A program made the position numbers and the translations under genes. From Lepus europaeus (lineage: Eukaryota; Chordata; Mammalia; Lagomorpha; Leporidae), in assembly GCF_033115175.1 (NCBI RefSeq), contig NC_084850.1, forward strand, positions 18,879,218 to 18,943,217: a DNA stretch of 64,000 nt, given 5' to 3'. Below are positions 37,045 to 50,986 of this stretch, piece by piece. The notes beneath the pieces were generated by a model that searched no databases, was not told the DNA's origin, and worked only from the letters and a program-made list of their open reading frames with translations. The first letter of the stretch is position 1, and every line of letters begins with the position of its first letter.

Positions 37045-37092
<48 letters not shown>

Positions 37093-38728
37093 CTCCTTCT
37101 CTCTGTGTGTAACTCTGACTTTCAAATAATGAAGAAATATTTTTTTAAAGTGAATAAAGGCTCATTTTGGAAGGCCTTCACTATCAGGTTAAGGAATGCT
37201 GACTTTATCCTCTCAACATCAGAATGCACCTGAAGAGTTTTACAGCCCAAGCTGTGATTCCCAGTGAAGTTTTTCAGGAAGATGAATTTACAGCACTATG
37301 AAGGACAGAGCTAACAGAGAAGATGATGGAGAAAAGGAGTCTAGACATAAAGTAGTAAGGATTTGCATACAGGGTGATAGTAAAAGTGTAAATTGATGGA
37401 AATAAAATAAAAACAAAGAATTAAGAGTCTCTTGGTTAAGGATAATAGATTAAACTCGCAACATATAGCTCTGCTCCTTCCTCAAAACTGCTGAAATTTC
37501 AGTAAGGAAATTTTAAAGGAGTATTTTGCAAGGTTGAGAGATATAGGAGAGAAGACATTAGCAGCAAGTTTTGGAAATCAGAGAGCAAATGGACAAATAG
37601 TAACTGGTTAGTAGAACAGAGAAATCTACCTCCCAAGTCATCAATAGGGAGAGCTGAGAGGCAACTCAATTTATGCCACAGAACACCAAAAAGGCTCAGG
37701 AATTTGCCATGCGGTGTACCCCTATAAAAAGTCAGAAATCAGGAGTATGGCTTGAAAAGTCAGCTTAAGCAGCTGAGAGACCTGCAGATTCCCTCCCCAA
37801 CTCTGCAGAGCCAAATAACTACCATTCCTGACCCCAGCAGAAGAGTAGAGGTGTGTTCTCTTGGGAAAGGTCTCTGAAGCTCAGAAGAAAACTTTTAAAA
37901 AGAAAATATACCACTGACATCCTCAGAGAGATTGGAAGAGATATTGCAACCATAAAACAAGAAGAAATTTTAAAAGACTATTGAGAAAATAGAAGAGCTC
38001 CTGGGAATTAAAAATATGACAAGAGGAATTAAAACTGTGTGTGTCAATATTGCTGCAAATGTAGTTTTGGCAAACTTTGTTTTATATCTTTGACAAACCA
38101 ATGGCTAAGAATGATATACTACTATAGTTTTAATGATGAAGAATGGGATGGGAGAGGGAGTGGGAGATGGGGTGGTTGTGGGTGGGAGGGAGGTTATGGG
38201 GGGGGGAAGCTGCTATAATCCAAAAGTTGTACTTTGGAAATTTATATTTATTAAATAAAAGTTGAAAAAAAGAAAATTTACTGTATATGGGTAAAAAAAC
38301 TTATGATTTTAAAATTTACTTTACATGAGTGAAATGGTCATCATCTCATGTAATTATTGCTTATGGCCCTTATCCATATTCCCACAGGACTAGAGTCTTT
38401 TTACTTGTTATCTGTTGAACTCTGTATTTAGTGGTACATTAAGCCTTTGACTATAACGTAAATAAAAAATATTATCTCAGCTGGCACTGTGGTGTAGTAG
38501 GCTAAGCCTCCACCTACTACTCTGTTGGCATCCCACATGGGTGCTGGTTTGAGTCCCGGCTGCTCCACTTATGATCCAGCTCTCTGCTGTGGCCTGGGAA
38601 AGCAGTAGAAGATGGCCCAAGCCCTTGGGCCCCTGCAGCCACATGGGAGACCCGGAAGAAACTCCTGGCTCCTGGCTTCAGATTAGCTCAGTTCCAGCCA
38701 TTGAGGCCATTTGGGGAGTGATGGAAGA

Positions 38729-38772
<44 letters not shown>

Positions 38773-39105
38773 ACTCTACCTCCCAAATAAATAAATAATT
38801 TAAAAAAAATATATATGTTATCTCGGCCAGTGCTGCAGCTCACTTGGCTGCACCTGCGGCGCCGGCACCCTGGGTTCTAGTTCCAGTCGGGGCACCGGAT
38901 TCTGTCCCGGTTGCTCCTCTTCCAGTCCAGCTCTCTGCTGTGGCCCAGGAAGGCAGTGGAGGATGGCCCAAGTCCTTGGGCCCTGCACCCGCATGGGAGA
39001 CCAGGAGGAAGCACCTGGCTCCTGGCTTCGGATCAGCACAGGGCGCTGGCCACAGCGCGCTGGCCATAGCGGCCATTTAGGGGGTGAACCAACGGAAAAG
39101 GAAGA

Positions 39106-39140
<35 letters not shown>

Positions 39141-42100
39141 AACTCTGCCTGTCAAAAAAAATGTTATCTCATAAAGCCAAAAGGAAAGGAAGGAAAGAAG
39201 GGAGGGAGGGAGAAAAATAGAAGTATCATATTCTTGGGATTGTGTCTGTGAACTACATTGAATCTGTTCTCTATGTAGTAATATCACATTAACACGAAAA
39301 CTGATGAAAAACTATGTTGGTAGTAATTATCATGCATTTGCTGTGACCCTGAGAATCTAATGAAAAAATAAATTCCTTTAAAATGCTAAAAAATGTAATA
39401 ATAAAGCAAAAAATAAACAAATAAATAAAACTTTTTAAAGTCTAAGATATTCTAGTACTACCTTCATATTTGCCATATCTTCTCAATTTATTTTTTTTTC
39501 AATTTATTATTTAGAATCATTGTTTTTGATGCTTTCTCAGCTCTTACAATAAGTGATTTGGTCTTTTCTAAACCAACTGAGTCATTTGTTCTTCCATTTT
39601 ACTGTTTCTATTTCATCTTTCACTGTTGTGTTTATTATCTTTTCTGTTAACATCTTTTATATTTGGAATATCTACTCTGCTGTCTCTGCTCCTGTTGCAA
39701 ATATAGCTTCAATTCTTTTCAGACAACAACAGATACAACAACAACAACCAAAACCCTTCACCTTATGTTTCAAAAATTTCTGGCATGTTAATAAGGAAAC
39801 CTGGTTTTCCAAGATTTAACCACACTTCTCAAAATATTTTTAATACCTTTCTGCTCTAATGAATTTGTTTAGCTACAATATTCCTCTGCCAAATTTTCTA
39901 GATTTTGAGAGATTCATTTCAGCTGCTATCATTCCTTAGCCAGGAAAATTACTTCTCACTTGATAAATCATAACCTCATTTCTTATACATAAGCTCAATT
40001 AATCCATCTCAATATGTTCCCTTTACAAAGTACACTCTGGAATGTTAAAATGTGTTTAACACATCTGTAACTGTCTTTCAACTTCAGGCTTTTATATTCT
40101 AAATGGTTCTTCTTATGTCAGTCTCTAATTATTTCCAGACCTTTTCATAGAATATTAAACAGCAAAACTAGAAGGAAATTTATGAGGTTACCTGGGTCCA
40201 ACTTCTACCTGAAACATTTATTCACACATTCATCAAATATTAAATATCTATGTGTTATGCCCTGCTGTTCAAAGATAAATAAGACAAAAATCCTTGTTCT
40301 GAAAAAGCTTGATCTAGTGGGAGACAGGCATAAACAAGTAAATTACTCTACAACAGGCAAAATGCTATAGCAGAATGACGAAAACAGAGCAGTAAGAACC
40401 CAGAAGAAAATAATGACCAAAAATGATTCATAGCCCACAAAACAATTCCACAATCCATTAGCTCATTTATTTCTCTAAACAGCTATGTGACACAGGCATT
40501 GTAGACAAGGAAATGGACAATCAGAAAGGTTTTAGGACTTACCCAAAATCATTCACCTAATACTTAGTGATGAATGAAATTCAAACCATCTTCCAATTTT
40601 AAAATGTGGGTGCTTGCCAATCAAACTACACTGCTTCTTCCATTCCCTGCCTGCCACTTTTGGAGCTACATCCAGGGAAAGTATATTGTTTACTATCTTC
40701 AGATTCCTTTTTGGGACATATAAGAGTGCACTTCAGAAAGTTATTGGAAAAAATTGAATTAAAAGATGGTTATTTTGATACAAAAAATTGAAATTCATGG
40801 ATAGTTTTTTGCATTATGTATTTGCCATTAACTTTTTGGAGACCTTCATGTGTTCATTAGTCTAAGTGCTTCTCCATTTAAATACAAACCTATTTATATA
40901 ATGTGAGGTACTGAAATTCTCTGTAAATCTACCAAATTTTGAGAATTAAGAATCTCAATACTTTATGATTCTCTCTCCCATCTACATAGATAGCCTATAA
41001 ACCATTTAAAGGAAATATGTCCTTTGTATCACACCTGGTTTATTGCTTTAAAATTGCATTCAATTCTACTAATAGAACTAGGAAAATAAATCTGTTTGTC
41101 ATTTTAAAATTATTTACATTATTCAATCACAAAATAATCATTTTCTAGGTAATTACTCCATGTATAAGGCACTGAGTTACACACTATGAAAGACAAGAGA
41201 TGAAGAAAACATAGTACACATCTCTTGAGTTTCAAAATATAGAATGAGAGCTATGTTGTTCACATATCACAAACAACCACAACCTAAGCAAAACTGTAAT
41301 AAATGTTGTAATAAGGGTAATAGACATTGTACAATTTGAGAGCATGGAAGTGGTGGGACTTACAGAATTAGTAGAAATTGGTACAGGGAAATTGGAAAAA
41401 AGGGATTAAAATAGATGGAACAGCATGAGTAAAGGCAAGATTGTGAAAGAAAATGGTAGCTTCCACAGCTACAATTTATTGAGCACTTGTTCCATGCTAG
41501 GCACTTATAGCAACCATAGGAAAATAAATTATAACAGTATTTCCAGAATGCATATGAAAACATATAAGCTTAGAAATTTCAAGAACTTGGGGCCGGTACT
41601 GTGGGTTAACACCCAGGTCTGAAGCGCCGGCATCCCATATGGGTGCCGGTTCGAGTTCCGGTTGCTCCACTTCCGATCCAGCTCTCTGCTATGGCCTGGG
41701 AAACAGTAGAAGATGGCCCAACTCCTTGGGCCCCTGCACCCATGTGGAAGACTGGGAAGAAGCTCCTGGCTCCTGGCTTCAGATTGGCACAGCTCCATTC
41801 ACAGCGGCCAACTGGGGAGTGAACCAGTGGATGGAAGACCTCTCTCTCTCTGCTTCTCCTCACTTTGTGTAACTCTTTCAAGCAAATAAATAAATCTCAA
41901 AAAAAAAAAAAAGAAATTTAAAGAACTTGCCCACAATCTCACATTTAACAATTAGTTTAAAATTTCTTTTCTGCCTGTTTAATTTAAATGACAACTCATA
42001 ACGAAATCATTATAAATTTTTGTTGATGGGCATACAAAGTATAAAGATATAATTACTTGACAAAATAGCATGAAGGAGGGAAAAGGCAAAGGTTTATATA

Positions 42101-45100
42101 ATATTGAAATTAAGTTGTTATTAATCTAAATTGTTATATAAACTAAGATACTAATTGTGATCCATAAAGCAACCACTAAAAACAAGCTCAAAAAATAGTA
42201 AAAGGAATGACAGAGGAGAAATGGCACACTAAAAAATATCTACTTACAGAAGGCAGTAACAGAGGGGAAAAAAAGAACAAAATAAATAAACAAAAAGGAC
42301 AAAAGAAACAGCAAACTGACGAATGTAAATCCTACATTACTAATAATTACTCTAAATACAAATGGATTAAATTTATTCTAATGAAGAGGCAGAAATTAAT
42401 GAAATGGGAGAAAAAGCATGATCCAAATATACAATGCCTACAACAGGCATAATTTTGACACAAAAATACAATAGTTAAAAAGAGAAATGTGCGTGTGTGT
42501 GTGTGTGTGTGTCATAAACAATAACTGGAGTGATTACACTTCTTTCAGAACAAATATACTTTCATACAAAAAGTTTTATGAGAAACAAATAAGGAAATTT
42601 TATAACATTAAGAGTAAAGGATAATTATAAACATAGATGTATCTGACAGCAGATTTCTCAATATATATGATTCAAAACTGACAGAAAATTGAAGGCTGAA
42701 GTAGACAATTCAATAACAGTTGATGACTTATTAAATGCCTCACTTTCAGGAATGGATAGAACAACTATACAGAAGGTGAAAAATGAAATAGAATACTTTA
42801 GCAATACAATAAGCCTACTAGACCTAACAGTCACATACAAAACAATCTACCCAACAAGAGCAGAATATATATTTTCTCAAATGTATGTGGAAAATTCTCC
42901 AGGACAGACCATAGATTAAACCATAAAACAAGTTTCAATAAAATCCGAAAGAACTGAAATTATACAAAATGTAATGTAAAGTAATTAAAGAAATTGCATA
43001 AATGGAAAGACAACTCAGCAGATGGAAGATCGCTCTCTCTCTCTCTCTCTCTCTCTGCGTGTGTAACTCTGCCTTTCAAATAAATAAAGTAAATCTTTAA
43101 AAATATCTAACAAGGTATGTGATGGATACGTATGCAGAAAACTACAAAACATTTATAAAAAAATCAGATGATCTTAAATAAACAGAGGCAAATGCCAGAC
43201 TCATGGGTCAGAAGACTCTATACTATGAAGCTGTCAATGATCCACAAATTGATCTATGGTTCAATGTAATTAAAATCAAACCCAAGCAGAATTTTTTGTA
43301 CATATTGACAAGCTGTTACTAAAATTTGTATGACAAGGAAAGGAATTAGAATGACTAAAACAATCTTAAAGAAGAAAAAACAAAATTGGAAGATTCACAT
43401 CACTTGATTTCAAATTTGTATTAAAAGTTTAGTAATCAAAACAATGGGGTATTGGGAAATAACAGACATATAGATAAGTGGAACAGGCTGACAGTCCAGA
43501 AACTGGCCCATACCAATGTGGGTAGCTGACTTCAAAAAGTGAAAAAGTAATTCAAGATTGTATTAGTACTGGAACCACAGAACATCCAAAGGGGGGGAAA
43601 AAAAAATCTTGATCCACAAATCACATTATACACAAAAATTAAATCAAAATTTATCTTGTACTTAAAACAAAATGCAAAACTATACCTTTTCTATTAGAAA
43701 ACAGAAAATATTTGTGATCTTGGGTTAGGCAAAGAGTTCTTACATACAATGGGTTAAGCAAAGAATTATTACATACAACACAAAAAGCACATGCATAAAA
43801 GAAAAAATTGTATAAATATGAGTCATCCAAATTAGAATATTTTGCTTTTTAGAAGACATTGTTAAGAGCTTAAAACGCAAAGCACTGAGAAAAATATTTG
43901 CAAACCATATATCTGACAAAGTGCTTGTATCCAGAATATACTTTAAGAAACTCTCCAAACTCAACATTAAGAAAACTACCCAATAAAAAATGAGCAAAAG
44001 ATTTGACCAGACACTTCACCAAAGAAGAGATATGGATGGCAAGTAAGAACATGCAAAGATGCTCAACATCATTAGTCTTTACAAAATTACAAATTCAAAA
44101 CACAGTGAAATACCACCACAGGCCTATTTGAATGAAAAATAAAATTGACAATACGAAGTGTTGAGAAGAATGTTCAGAAATAATTTCTGTAGGAATGCAA
44201 AATGGTACAATCACTTTGAAAAACAATTGGGTAATTTCTTTTTTATATTTTTGTATTTATTAGATAACCCAATAATTCCACTCCTAAGTATTTACCAAAG
44301 CAAAATAAAAACTTATGTTCCCATCAGGTTTTGATGTTTATAGACTTTATGGTATTGTTTATTTATAATCATCCAAAACTGGACGTAAACTAAACACTTG
44401 TTACCTAGTAAACACATAAACTATGGCACAATCATGCAACAGAAAATTGTTGAGAAGTAAAAAGAAACAAGTTAGACAAGCCAGATCCAAAAGATTCTGT
44501 CTGATTTTCTGTAAGGTTGATTTATAAGACATTCTGGAAAAGACAAAAATCTAGGGGTCGAGAACAAATCAAAGGTGGGTATGGTGAAAGGGGTTGACCA
44601 CAATTGTGTAGCATGAGGGAATTTTAGAGGGTGAACACATTCTGTATCTTGATTATGATAGTGGTTACATGATTATGAATTTGTCAAAACTCAATGTACT
44701 GTACACCAAAAAAATTAAATCCACTGTACATAATTTTTGAAATAAATAAATATTTTAAATATTATGTCTGTGGTTTTCACATTTTTGCTAATATTATCAC
44801 AAAAATAAAATATATAATCATTTGTTAAATTCATAAGACTTTTTGAAAAACAAATGTAAGTGCTAGGTCTGGGGAGTAGAAAGGAAAGATCTGAATATAT
44901 TTCTGAGCAGAAAAGAAGCCTCAGTGGAGAGATAAAATAGAAACACACAAGAGAGGGAAGTTAACTAACTGAGCAAGCTGTATTAAATTTTAAGTACCTT
45001 TCAAATCATAGATTAATCATCACTTTCTCAAAGCCTTTCCAGGTGCCCCAAACTGGGAATTCCCTTTTCCTCATCTGAACCCGCATACTATATACCCCCT

Positions 45101-48100
45101 CATTACTCCTAGTACTTACTGCCAGATAGAACTGTTAATATTTCACATATCTTATCATCCCCTCCATCTGTTCCAACAACCCATTAAATTATAAATTATT
45201 TGAAGGCAGAGTTTCAGGGGAAATTTATATTCATTTCATACACAGTGCCTAGCATAATCCCTCAAATACGGTAAAAACAAAACAAAACAAAACAAAAGCC
45301 ACAGTAAGAATATTGAATGAGTAACTACATAATGCGGAAAATAGTAGATGGATTATTGACTGGTTCTTGCATATGATATCCCTTGTATTACAATCCTGTA
45401 TAATGACTTTCACACAATAGCACTTTGTTGCCAAATGTTTTCCATTGCAGATTCAGCTCAGTTTTGACCTCAAAGCAACAAATAGCTGAAAAACTGTCAA
45501 GGAATCACTTTCTGACAAAAATGTATTATTAAAGCATTCACCTCAGAAAAGACCACCCAATTCTAGTTCCCTTGAAAAGAGTTATAGAAAAAACAGATGG
45601 TCCTATTCAAGGTGGTGAGAGGGAGGGGGTTCACTTCGATTATTTGAAAGAAATCAAAAATTCTGAGATACACGTATTTGACGTGCAAACTTTCAAGTGC
45701 AACCCTTTCAATGATCTCATCTTTTTCCCCTAGGGTTTAGAGGGAAACAAATCACATGTAGATAAAAATATTATCTGAATACGGAATATATCACTGCACT
45801 GTATCCTTTATGACATTATACTCCGTCACAGAGCATTATTAAAGCATCTTTTCTCATGAATCAGTCTCTAATGTCCATGTAACTGAATTTGCACTGTTAA
45901 ACTTTCAGTGTAGGTCCTCTTCCCTGATTATGGTACACCTCTAGCATCAAGGACACAGGAATTTCATTACAAACAGGAATTTAAGTATCATGAGAGTGAA
46001 GATATAATCCATTACTATTTTCTTACAATTAAAAGTAAAGACTGTCCTTCAGAACATATCAAGAGAATATTTTTGTTCCTAGATATATATGAATAAAAGA
46101 TGCTATGGACTGAATTGTGCCCCTCCCCCAAATTCATATATGATGAACCCTTTGGGACCTAATTAGGTTTAGATATCATATAAGTAAGGTCTCCATGACA
46201 AGATTAGTGTCCATTTAAAAAGAGACATCACATGGGACTTCAATCCCACTAAAATTGGTGGTAAAAATGCCATCGTAGGGCCGGCACTGTGGCACAGCAG
46301 GTAGAGCCATCGCCTGCAGTTCCAGCATCCCATGTGGGCACCAGTTCGAGTCCCGGCTGCTCCATAGAGATTCTGATTCAGCTCTTTGCTGTGGCCTGGG
46401 AAGGTAGTGGAAGATGGCCTAAGTCCTTGAGTCTCTGCATTCAGAGGAAGCTCCTGGCTCCTGGTTTTGGATCAGCACAGCCCTGGGTGTTACAGCCAAT
46501 TAGGGAGTGACCCAGCGGATGGAAGACCTCTCTCTCTCTCTCTCTCTGCCTCTGCCTCTGCCTCTCTGTAACTCTGCCTTTCAAATAAATAAATAAATCT
46601 TTTTTTAAAAATACCATCTTAATTGTTAATGTGATCATATTAAGTGTTAAAGTGAACATACAGATAGGATTAAGTGTAAAAGGGATCATATAAATAATAT
46701 CAAGTGCCTGGTAATAATAATAGACAGGATTAAAAAGGAGGGAAAGTCCAATATGGGAAGCAGTCCGCACAGCAGACTCCTAGAATGACATTCGCTGTAA
46801 ATAACACTCTGACCTCAGAATCAACCCTTGAGGCTTCCTGGTCTCGCTGAAAGCCCTATGAGAGCATTTCAGGCATGGAAAGCCAAGACTCTGTGGCAAA
46901 AAATATCCTACATGAAGGATCTCTGTGAGACCCCAGTGGAAACAAGGGGCCATCAAAGAAGGATGTACTTTTCTGTGAAGGGAGGAGAGAACTTCCACTT
47001 TGCTTATGGCCTTGTCTAAATATTGATGGTGTTTGTGGTCACAAAAGGCTTCCATAGTATTTAGCAGCTCATGGCAAGAGCCTCGGGTGATCACTGGTGT
47101 CATAAATAAGAGTATCAATTGTTAAATGAACAACAGAAATCACTGTGCACTTACTCCCCATGTAGAACCTCTGTCCTTAATGAGTTGTACTATGAGAATT
47201 AACTGCAAAACTTGTTCTCAAACTGTGCTTTATATGTTGTGTGGGGGTGGGTGCAAACTGTTGAAATCTATACTAGCATAGAGTTGGTCCTCTGTATATA
47301 AAGTTAAACTAAAAATGAACCATAATGAAGAATGGGATGTTAGAGGGAGTAGGAGGTGGGACAGGAGTAGATGTGGGAGTGTGGGTATGGGGGAAAGAAC
47401 CACTATATTCCTAAAGTTGTACCTATGAAAAATGAATTCATTAAATAAAAGCTTTAAAAAATAAAAACAGACACCAGGGAGTTTCTCTTTCTCTCTTTCC
47501 CTTTCTCTTTCTCTCTCTCTCTCTCCCTGTGCCACATGAGGACACAAGGAGAATGCAATCATCCCCAAGCCAGGAAGAGGGCCCTCACTAGAACCCAACT
47601 ATGCTGGCACACTGATTGGGTTTCCTAGCCTCCAGAGCTGTGAGAAAATAAATTTCCATTGTTTAAGCCTCCCATCTACTCTATTTTGTCATAGTAGTCC
47701 AAGCTAACTAAGACAAAAACATACCAAGGAATTTGGTGGTAAAAGTCTAAACCTTGCAACACTTTTATTCATGAAGTAGTTGACCTTGAACAAGTTGCTC
47801 TACAGTCTGGCCAAAGATCCTGCATCTGTATAATCAGGGAACTGGATGAGCAACTCTCACAGGCACTGCACAGAATCCCTGACCCCCACTTTGACTATGA
47901 GTATATCTTGGAATCGCAGTCACTAATGATGTTGCAATAGCTACACGAGACAGGAAGAAATAATCACAGAAGGCAACAAAGAGGAGAATAACAAAAACTC
48001 ATGCATAAATTGCCACTCTAGCGTACTCTGCAGTGCAAAATATAAAACTGAGATAAGCATTTATGAAATCTGCTTCAAAAACAAAATCAAAATCCCATGC

Positions 48101-50944
48101 AACATTGCCACTTCTTTGTACTAGAGGTTAAGGTGTACAAAAAGATGAAAACAATGCAGATAAAACATGGAGTACTACAGCTAGAGAAAACACCATGATT
48201 TTCATCTCCTTCCTACTCTTCTTTGTGGTATATGCTTATTTTTTCCGAGCTGAAGTATAAGGAATAGTATAATTGCATAAAGAAAAGAAAATGTAAGATA
48301 CTAACCCAGGACATAACAGTGCTGTCATGAAAAAGTGAGTCTTCCACTTCATACCTTTAAATGCTGTGGATGTAAAAAAACAGAACAGTTACTGTAGCAA
48401 CTTGATTTAGTTCACTTTATAATATTTAAAAGCAAGGTACAATTACATTTTCATAGGTTGGCTAAAATTGCCCATGCATTGTTTTAAATTTTTTTTATTT
48501 TACAGTATTTTAATTTCTACATTTAACATAACAAATTACTGAAATAACAATAGTTGTAATACTCACTCTTATACATTTTAGCAGACACATATCCAGCCGG
48601 GGTTCCCAGAAGTACCCATAGCACAACAGCACATGTCATTAAAGCACCTCGATTGGCAGGGGATAAAAAACCAAGACAGGCCACAACTAAAGAAACACAA
48701 AGAAAAGAGGAAATCAGTGACAATAATAATCTCAAGAACACACGGGGTTTTATAATAAATTTTAAACAAATTAAGCACATCACTAAGACAAATTATTACA
48801 TAATATATGAAACAACATACAAGGAAATGCTCTTAATGGGACTGCTCAAGTGATGCTGCTAACAAATGTTATTCACTTAGCTAATTCTTCGGCAATCTTC
48901 TTCTTAACAAAAAGGTCTGATTTTGAATTAAAAAAGAGGGAATGTCCAACATGGGAAGCAGTTCACACAGCAGACTCCTAAAATGACAATCTCTGACCTC
49001 AGAATCAACCCTTAAGCCTTTCTGGTCTGGCTGAAAGGCCTGTGAGAGCATTTCAGGCATGGAAAGCCAAGACACTGTAGCAAAAATATCCTACACGGAG
49101 GATCTCTGTGAGTGAGATCTCGGTGGAAAGAAGGGGCCATCAAAGAAGGAGGTACTTTTCTCTGAAGGAAGGAGAGAATTTCCATTTTTATGGCCTTGTC
49201 TAAATACTGATGGAGGGGCCAGTGCTGTGGCACAGCGGGTTAACACCCTGGCCTGAAGCGCCGGCATCCCATATGGGCACCGGTTTGAGACCTGGCTACT
49301 CCTCTTCCGATCCAGCTCTCTGCTGTGGCCTGCGAAAGCAGTGGAAGATGGCCCAAGCACTTGGGCCCCTGCACCCACGTGGGAGACTAGGAAGAATCTC
49401 CTGGCTTCTGGCTTCGGATCGGCGCAGCTCCAGCCGTTGCGGCCATCTGGGGAGTGAACCAGCGGATGGAAGACCTTTCTCTCTGTCTCTACCTCTCTCT
49501 GTAACTCTGTCTTTCAAATAAAAAAAATCTTTAAAAAAGTAATAAATAAATAAATACTGATGGAGTTTGTGGTCACAAAAGGCTTCCATAGTATTTAGCA
49601 GCTCATGGCAAGAGCCTCGGGTGATCACTGGTGTCATAAATAAGAGTATCAATTGTTAAATGAACAACAGAAATCACTGTGCACTTACTCCCCATGTAGA
49701 ACCTCTGTCCTTAATGAGTTGTACTATGAGAATTAACTGCAAAACTTGTTCTCAAACTGTGCTTTATATGTTGTGTGGGGGTGGGTGCAAACTGTTGAAA
49801 TCTATACTAGTATAGAGTTGGTCCTCTGTATATAAAGTTAAACTAAAAATGAACCGTAATGAAGAATGGGATGTTAGAGGGAGTAGGATGTAGGGCAGGA
49901 GTGGGTGTGGGAGGGTGGGTATGGGGGAAAGAACCACTATATTCCTAAAGTTGTACCTATTAAATTTGCATTCATTAAATAAAAGCTTTTATAAAATGTC
50001 TGATTTTCAATCCAAGACAAATGGAACTAGGTTTTCAAGCTGATTTAGTCCCTAATTTCATCGTCTATGTCAAAATTAAATAAATATCTCCTCTTTCCTT
50101 ACTCCAGTAGTCACTCCAAAAATAGTGAATCATTTTTTGCCACAAAAAAAAATCCTTCTGTTCCCTTTGACTCAACGTGAAGAATTAAAAAGAAATCAAA
50201 GTAAAATTTGATCTCAGGAAAAAATCATCTTAAGAGCTGAATTTTGAAAATATCATTGACATATGAAACATCTAAAAAGACACTTTTTACAGCAACTTTG
50301 TTTACAAAAATGACTGCCTATCAAAAACTGACAAACTCCATTTTTAGTTTATTAATGAAAGCAGCTAGGGTTCATCAGCCATTGTGAGACTACTAAAGGT
50401 GCCATTCTGTTACACACTTGAAGAGAAGCTTTTAGGCTTCCCATAGCATTTAATAATGCTAGCTTTGAATAATGAACTCCCTTGGCCCACTGAAAATATG
50501 ATTTTACTCATGTACTGATTTTCTAGAATGCACCTATTTTGCAAAGTAAGGAATGTGTGTATTAGAGTTCACAATAAATTATTCAGAACTGAAGAAGACA
50601 CGGAAGATCCTTGATATAGGAATATATTCAGACTCATCCTTAATTCCAAATGATAGAAAAGTAAGTACTATATTGGGGCTGGTGCTGTGGCATAGTGGGT
50701 AAAGCTGCTCGCCTGCAGTGCTGGCATCCCACATGGGTGCTGGTTCAAGTCCCGGCTGCTCCACTTCCAATCCAGCTCTCTGCTATTGCCTGGGAAAGCA
50801 GTAGAAGATGGCCCAAGTCCTTGGGCCCCAGCACCCATGTGAGAGACCCAGAAGAAGCTCCTGGCTCCTGGCTTTGGATCGGCACAGCTCCGGCTATTGC
50901 AGCCAGTTGGGGAGTAAAGCAGCAAATGGAAGACCTCTCTCTCT

Positions 50945-50986
<42 letters not shown>

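Larger units (their letters stand above)
42120..44745 (+). mobile_element. Old L1 body and 3' end (L1M-type, decayed)
   Basis: Degenerate ORF2-like sequence (ctaaatacaaatggattaaa; aactacaaaacatttataaa; caaattgatctatggttcaa; acccaataattccactcctaag; tttaccaaagcaaaataaaaac) is followed by an L1 3' tail near 44640-44745 (gatagtggttacatgattat, ccaaaaaaattaaatcc). Many stops. No functional ORF2. Confidence 0.8.
46101..47715 (+). mobile_element. MLT1-like solo LTR broken up by a CSINE and an L1
   Basis: Left part starts TGctatggactgaattgtgc (46101). Right part resumes near 47470 and carries ccacatgaggacacaaggag, agccaggaagagggccctca, tccagagctgtgagaaaata, and ends agctaactaagaCA (47715). Canonical TG...CA ends. 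Old endogenous-retrovirus LTR without any gene. Confidence 0.7.

Noticed and set aside
42207-42452. 81-codon lysine-rich frame
   Set aside because: It lies in decayed L1 ORF2-like sequence with stops in all frames around it.
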